A stretch of 64,000 nt of DNA from a bacterium. GTDB taxonomy: Bacteria; Oederibacteriota; Muellerivitia; Muellerivitales; Muellerivitaceae. The stretch is from assembly GCA_035549195.1 (NCBI GenBank), contig DASZRK010000040.1:47914-111913 (forward strand). The letters are read 5' to 3'. Below, piece after piece: positions 1 to 8,170 of the stretch. The position numbers and the translations under genes were made by a program. Positions within the stretch are counted from its first letter, which is position 1; each line of letters begins with the position of its first letter. The notes under the pieces were generated by a model, which had not been told where the DNA came from, did no database searches, and saw nothing but the letters and a program-made list of their open reading frames with translations.

Positions 1-153
1 ATCTGGAACCGGTCCTATCCACTGGCCCAGGTCGTCCAATGGCTCCAAGCCGAAGGTTTCAGGAAAGTGACCCTCTCGGGATTTGGAACGATCGGGGAAC
101 CATTGCCCGATCCGGGGTCCGTGGATCGGGTCCTGTTCGTCGCGCGCCCTTGA
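1..153 (+). CDS. C-terminal end of a probable class I SAM-dependent methyltransferase (truncated by window edge)
   Basis: Reading frame 1 is open from the first base to a TGA at 151-153, giving 50 residues with no start in the window. The tail pattern, an aromatic/hydrophobic strand followed by a charged turn and a final VLFVARP strand, resembles the last beta-hairpin of class I methyltransferases, but no SAM-binding motif is visible. The next gene begins 62 bases downstream with its own ribosome binding site. The assignment is tentative because only the extreme C-terminus is present. Confidence 0.4.
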   Translation: MWNRSYPLAQVVQWLQAEGFRKVTLSGFGTIGEPLPDPGSVDRVLFVARP

Positions 154-214
154 AATCCCCTCCCGCCGCTCCCAAGATTGATTTTCCCACCACCCAATTT
201 TCAAGGAGACGATC

Positions 215-745
215 GTGAAGATCAGGTTGACCGAAGAAGCCACCGCCCGGCTGAAGGCCCAAAGCCAGGCTTGGCCTATCCCCCAAAAAGCCAAGGCTTT
301 CGCCCAAGGGGATATCCGCCTCACGGCCGTTCTTCGTCATTGTCCGCGGCGGATGTGGTCCTTCACGCTTAAAAAGACCCACTGGACCATCGCCCAGGTC
401 CTTTGGCATTTGGCGGACCAGGAGGCGAACCTTTATGTCCGCTTGCGGTTGGCGGCGGCCCAACCCGGCTCCTTCGTGTCCTCCTACGACCAGGAAATAT
501 GGGCGGACCGATTGGCCTATCCCAAAGCCCCGGCCGAACAAGCGCGGGACCTGATCCTCCTTCTGCGCAAGGCGAACTCGGACCTTTTGGCCCGGATCCC
601 CCGCAGGGCCTGGAAGGGGAAGGTCGAACATCCCGAGTGGGGGACCAAGGACCTGGAGTACATGGTGGCCCTGAACATTTGGCACCTGGAACATCATTTG
701 CGGCAAATGGAAAGGCGCCTGAGGGAGTGGAAGGCCGGGAAGTAG
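215..745 (+). CDS. DinB-like (DfsB superfamily) four-helix metal-binding protein
   Basis: A 176-residue protein starting at GTG 215, with AAGGAGA at 203-209 as ribosome binding site. It has the DinB/YfiT layout: an N-terminal helix, a helix containing WHLAD (His65), and a C-terminal helix with WHLEHH (His157, His160/161). Those histidines match the His triad that binds a divalent metal in this superfamily. Members act as thiol transferases (bacillithiol, mycothiol) or have unknown roles, so the substrate cannot be given. No catalytic partner is adjacent; it sits between a methyltransferase tail and the sulfite reductase gene. Confidence 0.72.
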   Translation: MKIRLTEEATARLKAQSQAWPIPQKAKAFAQGDIRLTAVLRHCPRRMWSFTLKKTHWTIAQVLWHLADQEANLYVRLRLAAAQPGSFVSSYDQEIWADRLAYPKAPAEQARDLILLLRKANSDLLARIPRRAWKGKVEHPEWGTKDLEYMVALNIWHLEHHLRQMERRLREWKAGK

Positions 746-839
746 CGTCGTAGCCGGGGATTCCATCGTTGATTTTGAAGGCTTCGGTAGTGTACAAATG
801 ACCCTCATTCTTCAAGGAAAGAACAGGAAATCGGTCCCC

Positions 840-3110
840 ATGACCCAACCCAAGAATTGGAAAGAAAAGCTCCAAGACAGCATGCCCCCCGATTGGGCCC
901 GCGAGGTCGATGAGTTCGAGGCCCAGATCGGCCTCAACAAGCAGGGGAAGATCGAGCCCCGCATATTCGCCGAGACCCGTTTGCGCCGGGGGGCCTATGG
1001 CCAGCGCTATGACAACGGGCACCGTAATGACGGCAAGCAGATCCGCCACCTGAAATACCCCTCGGACGGGACCTGGAAGGGTCCCGACACCCATTGGGAC
1101 GCTCCCGGCATGCAGCGGATCAAGTTCCCTTGGGGGGGACTGACCGCCGACCAGATGGATGTCCTGGCCGACCTGGCCGAGGAATATTCCGACGGCATCG
1201 CCCACATCACCACCCGGCAGGATTTCCAGCTCCACTTCATCCACGTGGAGGATACCCCCAACATCATGCGCCGCCTGGCCTCGGTCAACATCACCACCCG
1301 GGAAGCCTGCGGCAATTCGGTGCGCAACGTGACGGCTTGCCCCATCGCGGGGGTCTGCAAGACCGAATCCTTCGACGTGACGCCCTACTCCAAGGCCATC
1401 TTCAAGTTCATGCTGGGGCACCCCGACGCCCAGGACTTCGGCCGGAAGTTCAAGATCGCCTTCTCGGGTTGCGCGGGCGAGGCCTGCGGCCTGGTCAACA
1501 TGCACGACATGGGTTTCATCGCCAAGAAGGCCATGGTCCAGGGCAAGGCGACCCGGGCCTTCGATGTCTTCGTGGGCGGCGGGTTGGGGCCGGTCCCCTA
1601 CAACGCCAAGCTCCTGTTCCAGGACCTGCCGGTGGAGGAGATGCTCCCCATCACCCAGGCGGTGGCCCGGGTCTATGGCCGGCTGGGCGAAAAGAAGATC
1701 CGCGGCATGGCCCGCATCAAGTTCCTGGTGGCCAAGCTGGGCATCGACGAATTCCGAAAACTGGTCGAGGAAGAACGCAAGATCCTTCCCCATGACGACC
1801 GTTGGACCAGCCTGATCACCCAGTACCTGAAAGAGGAGGAAAAACCCGTCAAGCCCGGGGCCAGCCTGCGCGCTTCCTCCCTCCCGAAGGGTTTCCTGGA
1901 CTGGAAAAAGACCAATGTGGTCACCCAGCCCCAATTCGGTTTTGTCTCCGTCTATGTGAAGGTTCCTTTGGGGGACCTGACCTCGACGCAGTTGCGGGGT
2001 CTTGCCCGCCTGGCGCGCCAATATGTGAAGGACTCGGTCCGCACCACGGTGGAGCAGAATCTGCTCTTCCGCTGGGTCAGCGAGGCCGACCTGCCCGCCT
2101 TCTTCGAGGAACTGCAGGCCATTGGGCTCGCCCAGGGAGGCGCCAACACCATCTCGGACATCACGTCCTGTCCCGGGACCGATACCTGCAAGCTGGGCAT
2201 TTCCGCTTCACGCGGTCTGGCCCGGGAACTTTCCCAACGCATGGACGCCATGCTTTCCCAACTTCCCCCCGAGGTGAGGGACCTCAAGATCAAGGTGAGC
2301 GGCTGTCCCAATTCCTGCGGACAGCATCACATCTCCGACCTGGGTTTCTACGGGGTCTCCCGCAAGGCGGGGTCCTATACCGTTCCCCATTTCCAACTGG
2401 TGCTGGGCGGGCAATGGAAGAACAACGGCGGGTCCTACGGCCTGGCCGTGGCGGCGGTCCCCTCCAAGCGCATCCCGGAGACGGTGAAGCGTCTGACCGA
2501 CAAGTTCGTGAAGGAACGCAAGAAGGACGAGGATTTCCAGGCTTTTGTCCAACGCATCGGCAAGGTGGCCATCAAGGAACTGCTGGCGGACCTGTCGGTC
2601 ATCCCCTCCCACGACGCCGAGCCAGCCCTTTTCACCGACTGGGGCGATGTGCGGGAATACACCATCGCCGACATCGGTAAGGGCGAATGCGCGGGCGAGG
2701 TGGTGACGCCGGCCGAGTTCTCCCTGACCGCCTCCGAGGCTAAGGTCTTCGAGGCCCAGGTAAAGCTGGACGAAAAGGACCTGAAAGCCGCCGTGGCATT
2801 GGCCTACGAGGCCATGATCTTCGCGGCCGAGGGCGTGGTGCGCACCCGCGACCGGGAATGGGTGGGCAAGTCGGACGCCACCGTCGCCGAGTTCCGCAAG
2901 CACTTTTTCGATACCGGCGAGTTCGTGAAGCATGTCAACAATACCCAGTTCGCGGCCTTCCTTTTCAAGGCCCATGAGAACCGGCTGGAGAACCCCAACC
3001 ACGATGAAGCCCATCGCCGGGTGGAGGAAGCCCAGCTGTTCCTGGAGGCCGCCCACAGCTACGTCGCCAATGCCGCCCCCGTCCCGGCCCCGTTGCCGGG
3101 CGTGAAGTAA
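840..3110 (+). CDS. Ferredoxin-dependent sulfite/nitrite reductase (siroheme, 4Fe-4S) with C-terminal extension
   Basis: About 756 residues from ATG 840 (CAGGAAA at 824-830 as ribosome binding site); an in-frame ATG at 798 has no convincing one. The protein has the duplicated nitrite/sulfite reductase fold. The second half holds the canonical siroheme/4Fe-4S cysteines: CPGTDTC (residues 444-450) then CPNSC (489-493). The first half also has a Cys set, CPIAGVC (167-173) and CAGEAC (211-216). Six-electron reduction of sulfite or nitrite is the family reaction; which substrate is used cannot be read here. The last ~140 residues are an alpha-helical extension absent from minimal family members, perhaps HEPN-like. 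A small conserved gene follows 9 bases downstream, so the two are probably co-transcribed. Confidence 0.88.
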   Translation: MTQPKNWKEKLQDSMPPDWAREVDEFEAQIGLNKQGKIEPRIFAETRLRRGAYGQRYDNGHRNDGKQIRHLKYPSDGTWKGPDTHWDAPGMQRIKFPWGGLTADQMDVLADLAEEYSDGIAHITTRQDFQLHFIHVEDTPNIMRRLASVNITTREACGNSVRNVTACPIAGVCKTESFDVTPYSKAIFKFMLGHPDAQDFGRKFKIAFSGCAGEACGLVNMHDMGFIAKKAMVQGKATRAFDVFVGGGLGPVPYNAKLLFQDLPVEEMLPITQAVARVYGRLGEKKIRGMARIKFLVAKLGIDEFRKLVEEERKILPHDDRWTSLITQYLKEEEKPVKPGASLRASSLPKGFLDWKKTNVVTQPQFGFVSVYVKVPLGDLTSTQLRGLARLARQYVKDSVRTTVEQNLLFRWVSEADLPAFFEELQAIGLAQGGANTISDITSCPGTDTCKLGISASRGLARELSQRMDAMLSQLPPEVRDLKIKVSGCPNSCGQHHISDLGFYGVSRKAGSYTVPHFQLVLGGQWKNNGGSYGLAVAAVPSKRIPETVKRLTDKFVKERKKDEDFQAFVQRIGKVAIKELLADLSVIPSHDAEPALFTDWGDVREYTIADIGKGECAGEVVTPAEFSLTASEAKVFEAQVKLDEKDLKAAVALAYEAMIFAAEGVVRTRDREWVGKSDATVAEFRKHFFDTGEFVKHVNNTQFAAFLFKAHENRLENPNHDEAHRRVEEAQLFLEAAHSYVANAAPVPAPLPGVK

Positions 3111-3119
3111 GGGGGGATC

Positions 3120-3695
3120 ATGAACCTGCAAAAGATCGGCGTGAAATTCTTCCTGGGGTCGGGGACCGAGATCCCGCTCTCTTCCTTCATCCCCGTATTC
3201 CACCATTGGATCCAGGACGACCTGTTGGAAGGCCTGCTGGTGGACGTGGCCGAGTACACCCATGTGCACCAGGGACCGGGGGTCCTGGTGGTGGCCCATG
3301 AGGCCAACTACAGCTTGGATGAGGAATTGGGAAAGCGTGGCTTCCTTTACACCCAGAAGCGGCCGCCGGAGAAATCCTCCCAGGAGCACTTGGCCACCGC
3401 CTTCCGCCGGGTCTTGAAGGGATGCCAATTATTGGAGAAGGACACGGCGGTGGGCGGGGTCAAGTTCGATACGACCCGTTTCCAGGTCTTCGTCAATGAC
3501 CGCGCCGAAGCCCCGTTCAATTCGGAAAGTTTGGGGGCTTTGGAGAGCGAATTGAACCCCTTCCTGTCCTCCCTATTGGCCGGGGAAAAGTTCCAGTTGA
3601 TCCCCGAGAAGGACCCCCAGAGGCGCGTCGGGTTCGAAGTGAAGGTCCCGAAGCCCGAGAGCTTGGAGACCCTGGCCGGGCGCCTGCCGGCCTAA
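3120..3695 (+). CDS. Conserved hypothetical protein, likely partner of the sulfite/nitrite reductase
   Basis: A 191-residue soluble protein with no signal peptide or membrane segment, starting at ATG 3120 just after a G-rich ribosome binding site (3111-3116). It has alternating beta-strands and helices, including a VHQGPGVLVVAHE stretch near residue 60, and no metal-binding cysteine cluster. Its start lies 9 bases after the sulfite/nitrite reductase stop, so an accessory role for that enzyme is a context inference only. Its stop overlaps the convergent flavin reductase gene by 4 bases. I do not recognise a named family. Confidence 0.65.
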   Translation: MNLQKIGVKFFLGSGTEIPLSSFIPVFHHWIQDDLLEGLLVDVAEYTHVHQGPGVLVVAHEANYSLDEELGKRGFLYTQKRPPEKSSQEHLATAFRRVLKGCQLLEKDTAVGGVKFDTTRFQVFVNDRAEAPFNSESLGALESELNPFLSSLLAGEKFQLIPEKDPQRRVGFEVKVPKPESLETLAGRLPA

Positions 3696-4171
3696 CCTCC
3701 GTATTGCCAGCCGGTCGTTGAGAGCAACAAGGGCCCTTCCAAGGGTCCTTCCTCCGCACCCACCACCTCCGCCAAGACCACCACATGGTCCCCCTGGTCC
3801 AGCTTGCCCGTGACCTTGCATTCCACATGACCCGCCATGCCCGGAAAGAAGGGCGTTTTGAGCGCGGCGCTTTCCTGGAAAGCTTCCCCGGCCAGGGTGT
3901 TCCCCTGGGGTTCCACGTGCTTGAAGAATTTCTGGGCGGTCTCCTTTTGGTCCTTCCCCAGGAAGTTCAGGACGAAGGTCCCGGATTCCGAGACCACCTG
4001 GTAGGTGTGGGAGTCCTTCTTGATGCCGGTCGCGATGAGGGGCGGCTGGAAGGAGGCCTGGGTCACCCAACTGACGGTGGAAGCGGCGACCTTGTCGCCG
4101 GCCCGGGAGGTCAGCACATAGAGCGCGTGGGGGATCATCCGAAGGTTCTTCTTCTTCGCCGCTTCGTTCAT
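3692..4171 (-). CDS. Flavin reductase-like domain protein (FMN-binding split barrel)
   Basis: A 159-residue protein with the typical flavin reductase-like layout. An N-terminal strand (ALYVLTSR) leads to an AASTVSWVTQASFQPPLIATGI segment, of which the T-V-S-W-V-T core contacts flavin phosphate in relatives. Then come a DSHTYQVV helix, an FVLNFLGK strand and an H-V-E-C-K strand. The family uses NAD(P)H to reduce FMN or binds FMN in related oxidoreductases. It is convergent with the sulfite reductase pair and could supply reduced flavin locally, but there is no operon link. Length is normal for a single-domain member. Confidence 0.8.
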   Translation of the reverse strand: MNEAAKKKNLRMIPHALYVLTSRAGDKVAASTVSWVTQASFQPPLIATGIKKDSHTYQVVSESGTFVLNFLGKDQKETAQKFFKHVEPQGNTLAGEAFQESAALKTPFFPGMAGHVECKVTGKLDQGDHVVVLAEVVGAEEGPLEGPLLLSTTGWQYGG

Positions 4172-4308
4172 GGGGCACCTCGTTCCACAGGATGGGTCCT
4201 TTTAGCCCAAAGGCCGGGCCGAAGGCAACGGCCCATTTTGGGGGAAGGCAATCCCGATGGGCCATGTTAAACTTTCGGAACTTGCCCGGCCCCTGAAAGG
4301 ACCTCCCT

Positions 4309-5013
4309 TTGCATCCCGCCGATATCCTCGAAAAATTGATCCAGGTGCAACATACGGACTCGGGACGGGACGAGCTGGAGCGCCTGAAAAAGGACCAGTT
4401 GGCCCAGATCGCGGCCCTGGACAAAAAGGTGGCCGAACTGAAGGCCCGCATCGCCGCCGAGAAGAAGGTCCTGGAGGACCAGGCCAAGGCCCGCAAGACC
4501 CTCGAGATCGAGGTCGGGACCCTGGAGACCAAGATCAAGAAATACCAGGGCCAGGAGGGCGAGGTCAAAAGCAACGAGCAAATGCTCGCCCTCCAGCACG
4601 AGACCGCGAAGGCGAAAGAGGACAGGTCCAAGGCCGAGGAAAAGGCGTTGGAGGGGCTTTTCCGGGAGGACACTTTGAAGGCCGGGATCCAAGGGCTCCA
4701 GGAGCAGCTGGACCGGGACGAGCAAAGGGCCGAACAGGAAAAAAAGGAGATCCGCTCCAAGATCGGGGAGTTGGACAAGGCCCTGGCCGAGAAACTATCC
4801 GAACGGTCCGCCCAGCTGATGGAATTGCCGGAGGATTTCCGGGAAGGTTACGAGAAGCTCCGGAACACCAACAAGAAGATCGCGGTGGCCAAGGTGTCCG
4901 ACGACCGGATCTGCGAAGGCTGTCATATGAACGTCCCTCCCCAGCTCCTGAACGAAGTGAAGAAGGGCATCGCGATCCACCGTTGCGATTGCGGCCGATA
5001 TCTCTATCTCTAA
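4309..5013 (+). CDS. Coiled-coil C4 zinc-ribbon protein (CT398/FlgZ-like)
   Basis: A 234-residue protein starting at TTG 4309, with GAAAGGA at 4295-4301 as ribosome binding site. Residues ~15-160 are highly charged heptad-type coiled coil (many K, E, A). The C-terminus ends with a C4 zinc ribbon: Cys202, Cys205, Cys226 and Cys228, in CEGC and CDC contexts. This matches the CT398-type family, which is common upstream of LPS or cell-division genes and proposed to bind RpoN or RNase H in some bacteria. It starts the block leading into kdsD, separated from it by 9 bases, so it is probably the first gene of that operon. Confidence 0.8.
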   Translation: MHPADILEKLIQVQHTDSGRDELERLKKDQLAQIAALDKKVAELKARIAAEKKVLEDQAKARKTLEIEVGTLETKIKKYQGQEGEVKSNEQMLALQHETAKAKEDRSKAEEKALEGLFREDTLKAGIQGLQEQLDRDEQRAEQEKKEIRSKIGELDKALAEKLSERSAQLMELPEDFREGYEKLRNTNKKIAVAKVSDDRICEGCHMNVPPQLLNEVKKGIAIHRCDCGRYLYL

Positions 5014-5022
5014 AAGGGAACC

Positions 5023-5991
5023 ATGAGCGCCAAGACCGCCAAACGAGTCCTCCGCATCGAGGCCCAAGGGTTGCTCCGCTTGGCCCGACTGACCGGGGCT
5101 TCTTTCGGGGCCGCCGTGAAGCTGGTCCTTAGGTCCAAGGGCCGGGTGTTGGTGACGGGCGTCGGCAAATCGGGCCTGGTCGGCCAGAAGATCGCCGCCA
5201 CCCTTTCCTCCACCGGGACCCCCGCCCTTTTCCTGGGCGCCTCGGAGGCCATGCACGGGGACCTGGGCAAGGCGTCCAAGGGTGACGTGGTCCTGGCCCT
5301 TTCCAACAGCGGTGAAAGCGACGAACTCAAGACCCTGATCCCTCATTTGAAGCGCATGGGCTGCCGTATCATCCTTTTCACCGGCAATGCCCGCTCGGCC
5401 CTGGCCCGTCTTTCGGATGTGGTGGTCTATGCGGGGGTCGAAAAGGAAGCCTGTCCTTTGCGCTTGGCCCCCACGGCCAGCACCACGGCCGCGTTGGCTT
5501 TGGGGGACGCCCTGGCCGTCGCCCTGATGGAGGCGCAGGGTTTCACCGAAAAGGATTTCGCCCTTTTCCATCCCGCGGGGGAGCTGGGCCGCCGGCTCCA
5601 TTTGAAGGTGGGGGATATCATGCGGCAGGGTTCCCGGGTGCCCAAGGTGGCGATGGGGGCATCCTTCCCGGCCATCGTTCGGGAGATCAACGCCAAGAGG
5701 GTGGGGTGCGCCTGCGTAACGGGCAAGGCGGGACGCCTGGAGGGCATCATCGTGGATGGAGACCTGCGTCGGGCCATGCTGAAGGATCCCGACATCCGCC
5801 GGTGGAACGCCTCGAACCTCCGAACGCCCAAGCCTTCCACCATCCCGGAAGGGGCCACCCTGGCCCAGGCTTTGCAAACCATGGAGCAAAGGTCCATCTT
5901 CCAGTTGATCGTGGTGGACGGGAAGAAAAGGCCCGTCGGACTGGTCCACTTGCACGACTTGTTGGGGCGGGGTGCCGTCAAGATCGTTTGA
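5023..5991 (+). CDS. kdsD: D-arabinose 5-phosphate isomerase (KpsF/GutQ family)
   Basis: A 322-residue protein with an N-terminal SIS domain and two C-terminal CBS repeats, the normal KdsD architecture and length. The SIS domain shows GVGKSG near residue 47, a SEAMHGDLG segment near 84 and SNSGES near 97, which hold sugar-phosphate contacts in this family. It interconverts ribulose 5-phosphate and arabinose 5-phosphate, the first step of Kdo synthesis for lipopolysaccharide. kdsC follows 13 bases downstream, so two Kdo steps are coupled in one operon. The start ATG 5023 follows an AAAAGGGAACC ribosome binding site. Confidence 0.93.
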   Translation: MSAKTAKRVLRIEAQGLLRLARLTGASFGAAVKLVLRSKGRVLVTGVGKSGLVGQKIAATLSSTGTPALFLGASEAMHGDLGKASKGDVVLALSNSGESDELKTLIPHLKRMGCRIILFTGNARSALARLSDVVVYAGVEKEACPLRLAPTASTTAALALGDALAVALMEAQGFTEKDFALFHPAGELGRRLHLKVGDIMRQGSRVPKVAMGASFPAIVREINAKRVGCACVTGKAGRLEGIIVDGDLRRAMLKDPDIRRWNASNLRTPKPSTIPEGATLAQALQTMEQRSIFQLIVVDGKKRPVGLVHLHDLLGRGAVKIV

Positions 5992-6004
5992 AAGCGAGAG
6001 CGAT

Positions 6005-6547
6005 ATGGCCATCAAGGACATCGAGCTGTTCCTCACCGACGTGGATGGATGCCTGACCGACGGGAAGGTCTATCTGGGGGTCGGGGAGGAACTGAGCGCC
6101 TTCGACATCCAGGACGGCATTGGGCACCGCTTGGCCGTTTATGGCGGCCTGCGGATCGGCTGGCTCTCGGGACGCATCTCCAAGCCGGTGGCCCGTCGCG
6201 CCAAGCATTTGAAGGTCCCCTACCTGTTCCAGGGCAAGCTGGATAAGCTCATCGCCGCCCAAGCCCTTTGCAAGAAACTGAAGCTGGACCTTTCGCGGGT
6301 CGCCTACATGGGGGACGACCTGATCGACATCCCCCTGCTTTCACGCGTCGGCTTCTCCGCCACCAACCCCTACGGCCGTCCCGAGGTGAAGAAGGTCGTC
6401 GATTACGTGACGAAAGCCCCTGCCGGGGGAGGCGCCTTCCGCGAGGTGGTGGAACATATCCTCAAGGGTCAAGGCCGCTGGAAGAAGGCCCTGGACCTTT
6501 TCCACCGGAACAATGTCCGGATAGGTTCCGGCGCCATGCTGGTCTGA
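6005..6547 (+). CDS. kdsC: 3-deoxy-D-manno-octulosonate 8-phosphate phosphatase
   Basis: A 180-residue HAD-superfamily protein of normal KdsC length. Motif I is DVDGCLTDG with the catalytic Asp12 and Asp14; motif IV is the GDDLIDIPLL segment. It has only the small beta-hairpin cap of type C0 KdsC enzymes. It hydrolyses Kdo 8-phosphate to Kdo. ATG 6005 gives the family-typical N-terminus; the frame opens earlier (5972) but that extension lies in the kdsD end. The acyltransferase gene starts within a few bases of its stop. Confidence 0.92.
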   Translation: MAIKDIELFLTDVDGCLTDGKVYLGVGEELSAFDIQDGIGHRLAVYGGLRIGWLSGRISKPVARRAKHLKVPYLFQGKLDKLIAAQALCKKLKLDLSRVAYMGDDLIDIPLLSRVGFSATNPYGRPEVKKVVDYVTKAPAGGGAFREVVEHILKGQGRWKKALDLFHRNNVRIGSGAMLV

Positions 6548-6549
6548 CC

Positions 6550-7485
6550 TTGCCCCTCGCCGCCGCTCCCGAACGTCCGGTCAAATTCAAGCACCAGGTC
6601 ATCTATCATTGCGCCCGTGGCCTGATGGCCCTGCTCCAGGCCCTGCCCTACGAAAAGGTCGGGCGCCTGGGCCTCCTTTTCGGGTCGGTGGTCTTCGCCC
6701 TCTCCGAACGGGAAGCGGCCAAGACCCTTCGCAACCTCAAGACCGCCTACGGGGACGACCTGACCTCCGCCGAGAGGCTCCGGTTGGCCCGGCGGGTCTG
6801 GCGCAATTTCGGGCGGAACATCTTCGAGGCGGTCCATTGGTTGCGTTGGACGACCGAAAGGATCCGTTCCCAGGTGGCGGTTGTTTACGGGGAAGAGGAG
6901 CTCAAGGCGGCCTTCGCCCGGGGAAAGGGCGTCTTCGTGGTCTCGGCCCACTTGGGGAACTGGGAACTGCTGGCCTCCCATGTTTCGGGCTTGGGGCCCA
7001 CTTCCGGATTGGCCCAGAACCTCTATGACCCGCGCTTCGACAGCCTGGTGACGGACTTCCGCGTGAAGAACCTGGGGCTGGTCCAGATGATCAAACGGGG
7101 TTTCGCGTTGCGCGGCATCCTGGAGGCCCTGGGCCAGGGGCATTTCATGATGGCCCTCGTGGACCAGGACACGGGGAAGGACGGGGTCTTCGTGCCCTTC
7201 TACGGGAAAATGGCCTGGACCCAGTCCGGGGTGGCCCGGATCGCCCAGAGAACGGGGGCTTCCCTGGTGCCGGCCTTCATGGTCCGAGGGCGGGACGGCC
7301 GCTATGAGATGCACGTCGAAAAGGCGATCCTGGTACCCGCCGAAGGGGACAAGGAAAAGAACGTGCTGGAGGCCGTGACGGACCTGACCCGGACCATCGA
7401 GAAATACGTGAGGGAATACCCGGATCAATGGGTCTGGATGCACGATCGTTGGAAAACCAGGCCGGATGACGAGAACAAGGTTTAA
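6550..7485 (+). CDS. Lysophospholipid/lipid A acyltransferase (LpxL/HtrB-type)
   Basis: About 311 residues if started at TTG 6550; the open frame extends further upstream inside kdsC, but nothing there resembles the family. It carries the HtrB catalytic motif H-x4-E (HLGNWE, His134/Glu139) and the downstream VDQDTGKDGVFVPFYG block typical of Kdo-dependent lipid A secondary acyltransferases. A hydrophobic N-terminal segment (residues ~23-50) anchors it at the inner face of the cytoplasmic membrane. The reaction transfers an acyl chain from acyl-ACP to lipid A precursor. Its place between kdsC and lptC supports that role; the exact acyl position cannot be read. The start is uncertain because no strong ribosome binding site is present. 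Confidence 0.85.
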   Translation: MPLAAAPERPVKFKHQVIYHCARGLMALLQALPYEKVGRLGLLFGSVVFALSEREAAKTLRNLKTAYGDDLTSAERLRLARRVWRNFGRNIFEAVHWLRWTTERIRSQVAVVYGEEELKAAFARGKGVFVVSAHLGNWELLASHVSGLGPTSGLAQNLYDPRFDSLVTDFRVKNLGLVQMIKRGFALRGILEALGQGHFMMALVDQDTGKDGVFVPFYGKMAWTQSGVARIAQRTGASLVPAFMVRGRDGRYEMHVEKAILVPAEGDKEKNVLEAVTDLTRTIEKYVREYPDQWVWMHDRWKTRPDDENKV

Positions 7486-7488
7486 AAT
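7483..7488 (+). promoter_or_regulatory. Possible -10 element for a near-leaderless lptC transcript
   Basis: TAAAAT overlaps the end of the acyltransferase gene and ends 8 bases before the lptC ATG at 7497. A start about 7 bases after this hexamer would give an almost leaderless mRNA, consistent with the lack of a clear ribosome binding site before lptC. The same arrangement is seen at 28442-28447. No -35 box is evident. Confidence 0.3.
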
Positions 7489-7496
7489 AGAAGCCT

Positions 7497-8162
7497 ATGC
7501 CCAAACGATCGACCCCCCTGGTCCCTATTCCTGAACCTATCCCCATGGCGTTGGGGGAGGAACCAGCCGTGGTCAAACGGCGGCGCTACACCTGGATCGT
7601 CGGGGTTTCCCTGGCCCTCATCGGGTTCGTGGCCTGGGGGATCTGGAAGGACCGGGCTCCCGTGGCCGTCCCCGAGACCTTCTCCGAGGGGGAGAACTCA
7701 CCGGACGCCCTGATCCAGAAGTTCCACCTGGTCTCCACCGTGCAAGGACGCAAGACCTGGGAGTTCTATGCCAACGAGGCCCGGCTCTACCAGAACAAGA
7801 AAGAGGCCTACACCGACACGATCTACGCCGAGTATTACCGCAAGGACAAGCTGGTCTCCACCCTGACGGCGGACAAGGCGGTGGTGAACACCGAGACCAA
7901 TGCCACCGAGGCCAGCGGACACGTGGAGCTCATCGTCCAGAACGGCTCGAAACTGGAGACCGAGAAGTTGAGCTGGGACCCGGACACCGACCTCATCCAC
8001 ACCGACGGGCATGTGCATGTCTTCAAGGGGAAGGACGACATCAGCGCCGACGGTATGGTGGCCGACACCCAGCTCAACAACATCAAGTTCACCCGGAACG
8101 TCCAAACGCAGGTCCGTGACACGAAGGAGATCCAGACCTTCAGCAAACCGAAGCCTTTTTGA
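7497..8162 (+). CDS. lptC: LPS export protein LptC (bitopic, periplasmic)
   Basis: A 221-residue protein with one N-terminal transmembrane helix (about residues 36-54) preceded by a KRRR positive patch, followed by a periplasmic beta-rich domain. The order of strands with AEYYRKDKL, TEASGHVEL, HTDGHVHVFKG and ADGMVAD is the LptC/LptA beta-jellyroll repeat. LptC passes lipopolysaccharide from the LptBFG transporter to LptA. It is about 30 residues longer than E. coli LptC, mainly before the membrane helix. Its stop is followed directly by lptA, then lptB; lptF/lptG are not in the window. Confidence 0.88.
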   Translation: MPKRSTPLVPIPEPIPMALGEEPAVVKRRRYTWIVGVSLALIGFVAWGIWKDRAPVAVPETFSEGENSPDALIQKFHLVSTVQGRKTWEFYANEARLYQNKKEAYTDTIYAEYYRKDKLVSTLTADKAVVNTETNATEASGHVELIVQNGSKLETEKLSWDPDTDLIHTDGHVHVFKGKDDISADGMVADTQLNNIKFTRNVQTQVRDTKEIQTFSKPKPF

Positions 8163-8170
8163 GGGGCGCG

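Noticed and set aside
6268..6549. Upstream extension of the acyltransferase frame
   Set aside because: It lies within kdsC in another frame and has no match to the acyltransferase family; the family-like sequence starts near 6550.
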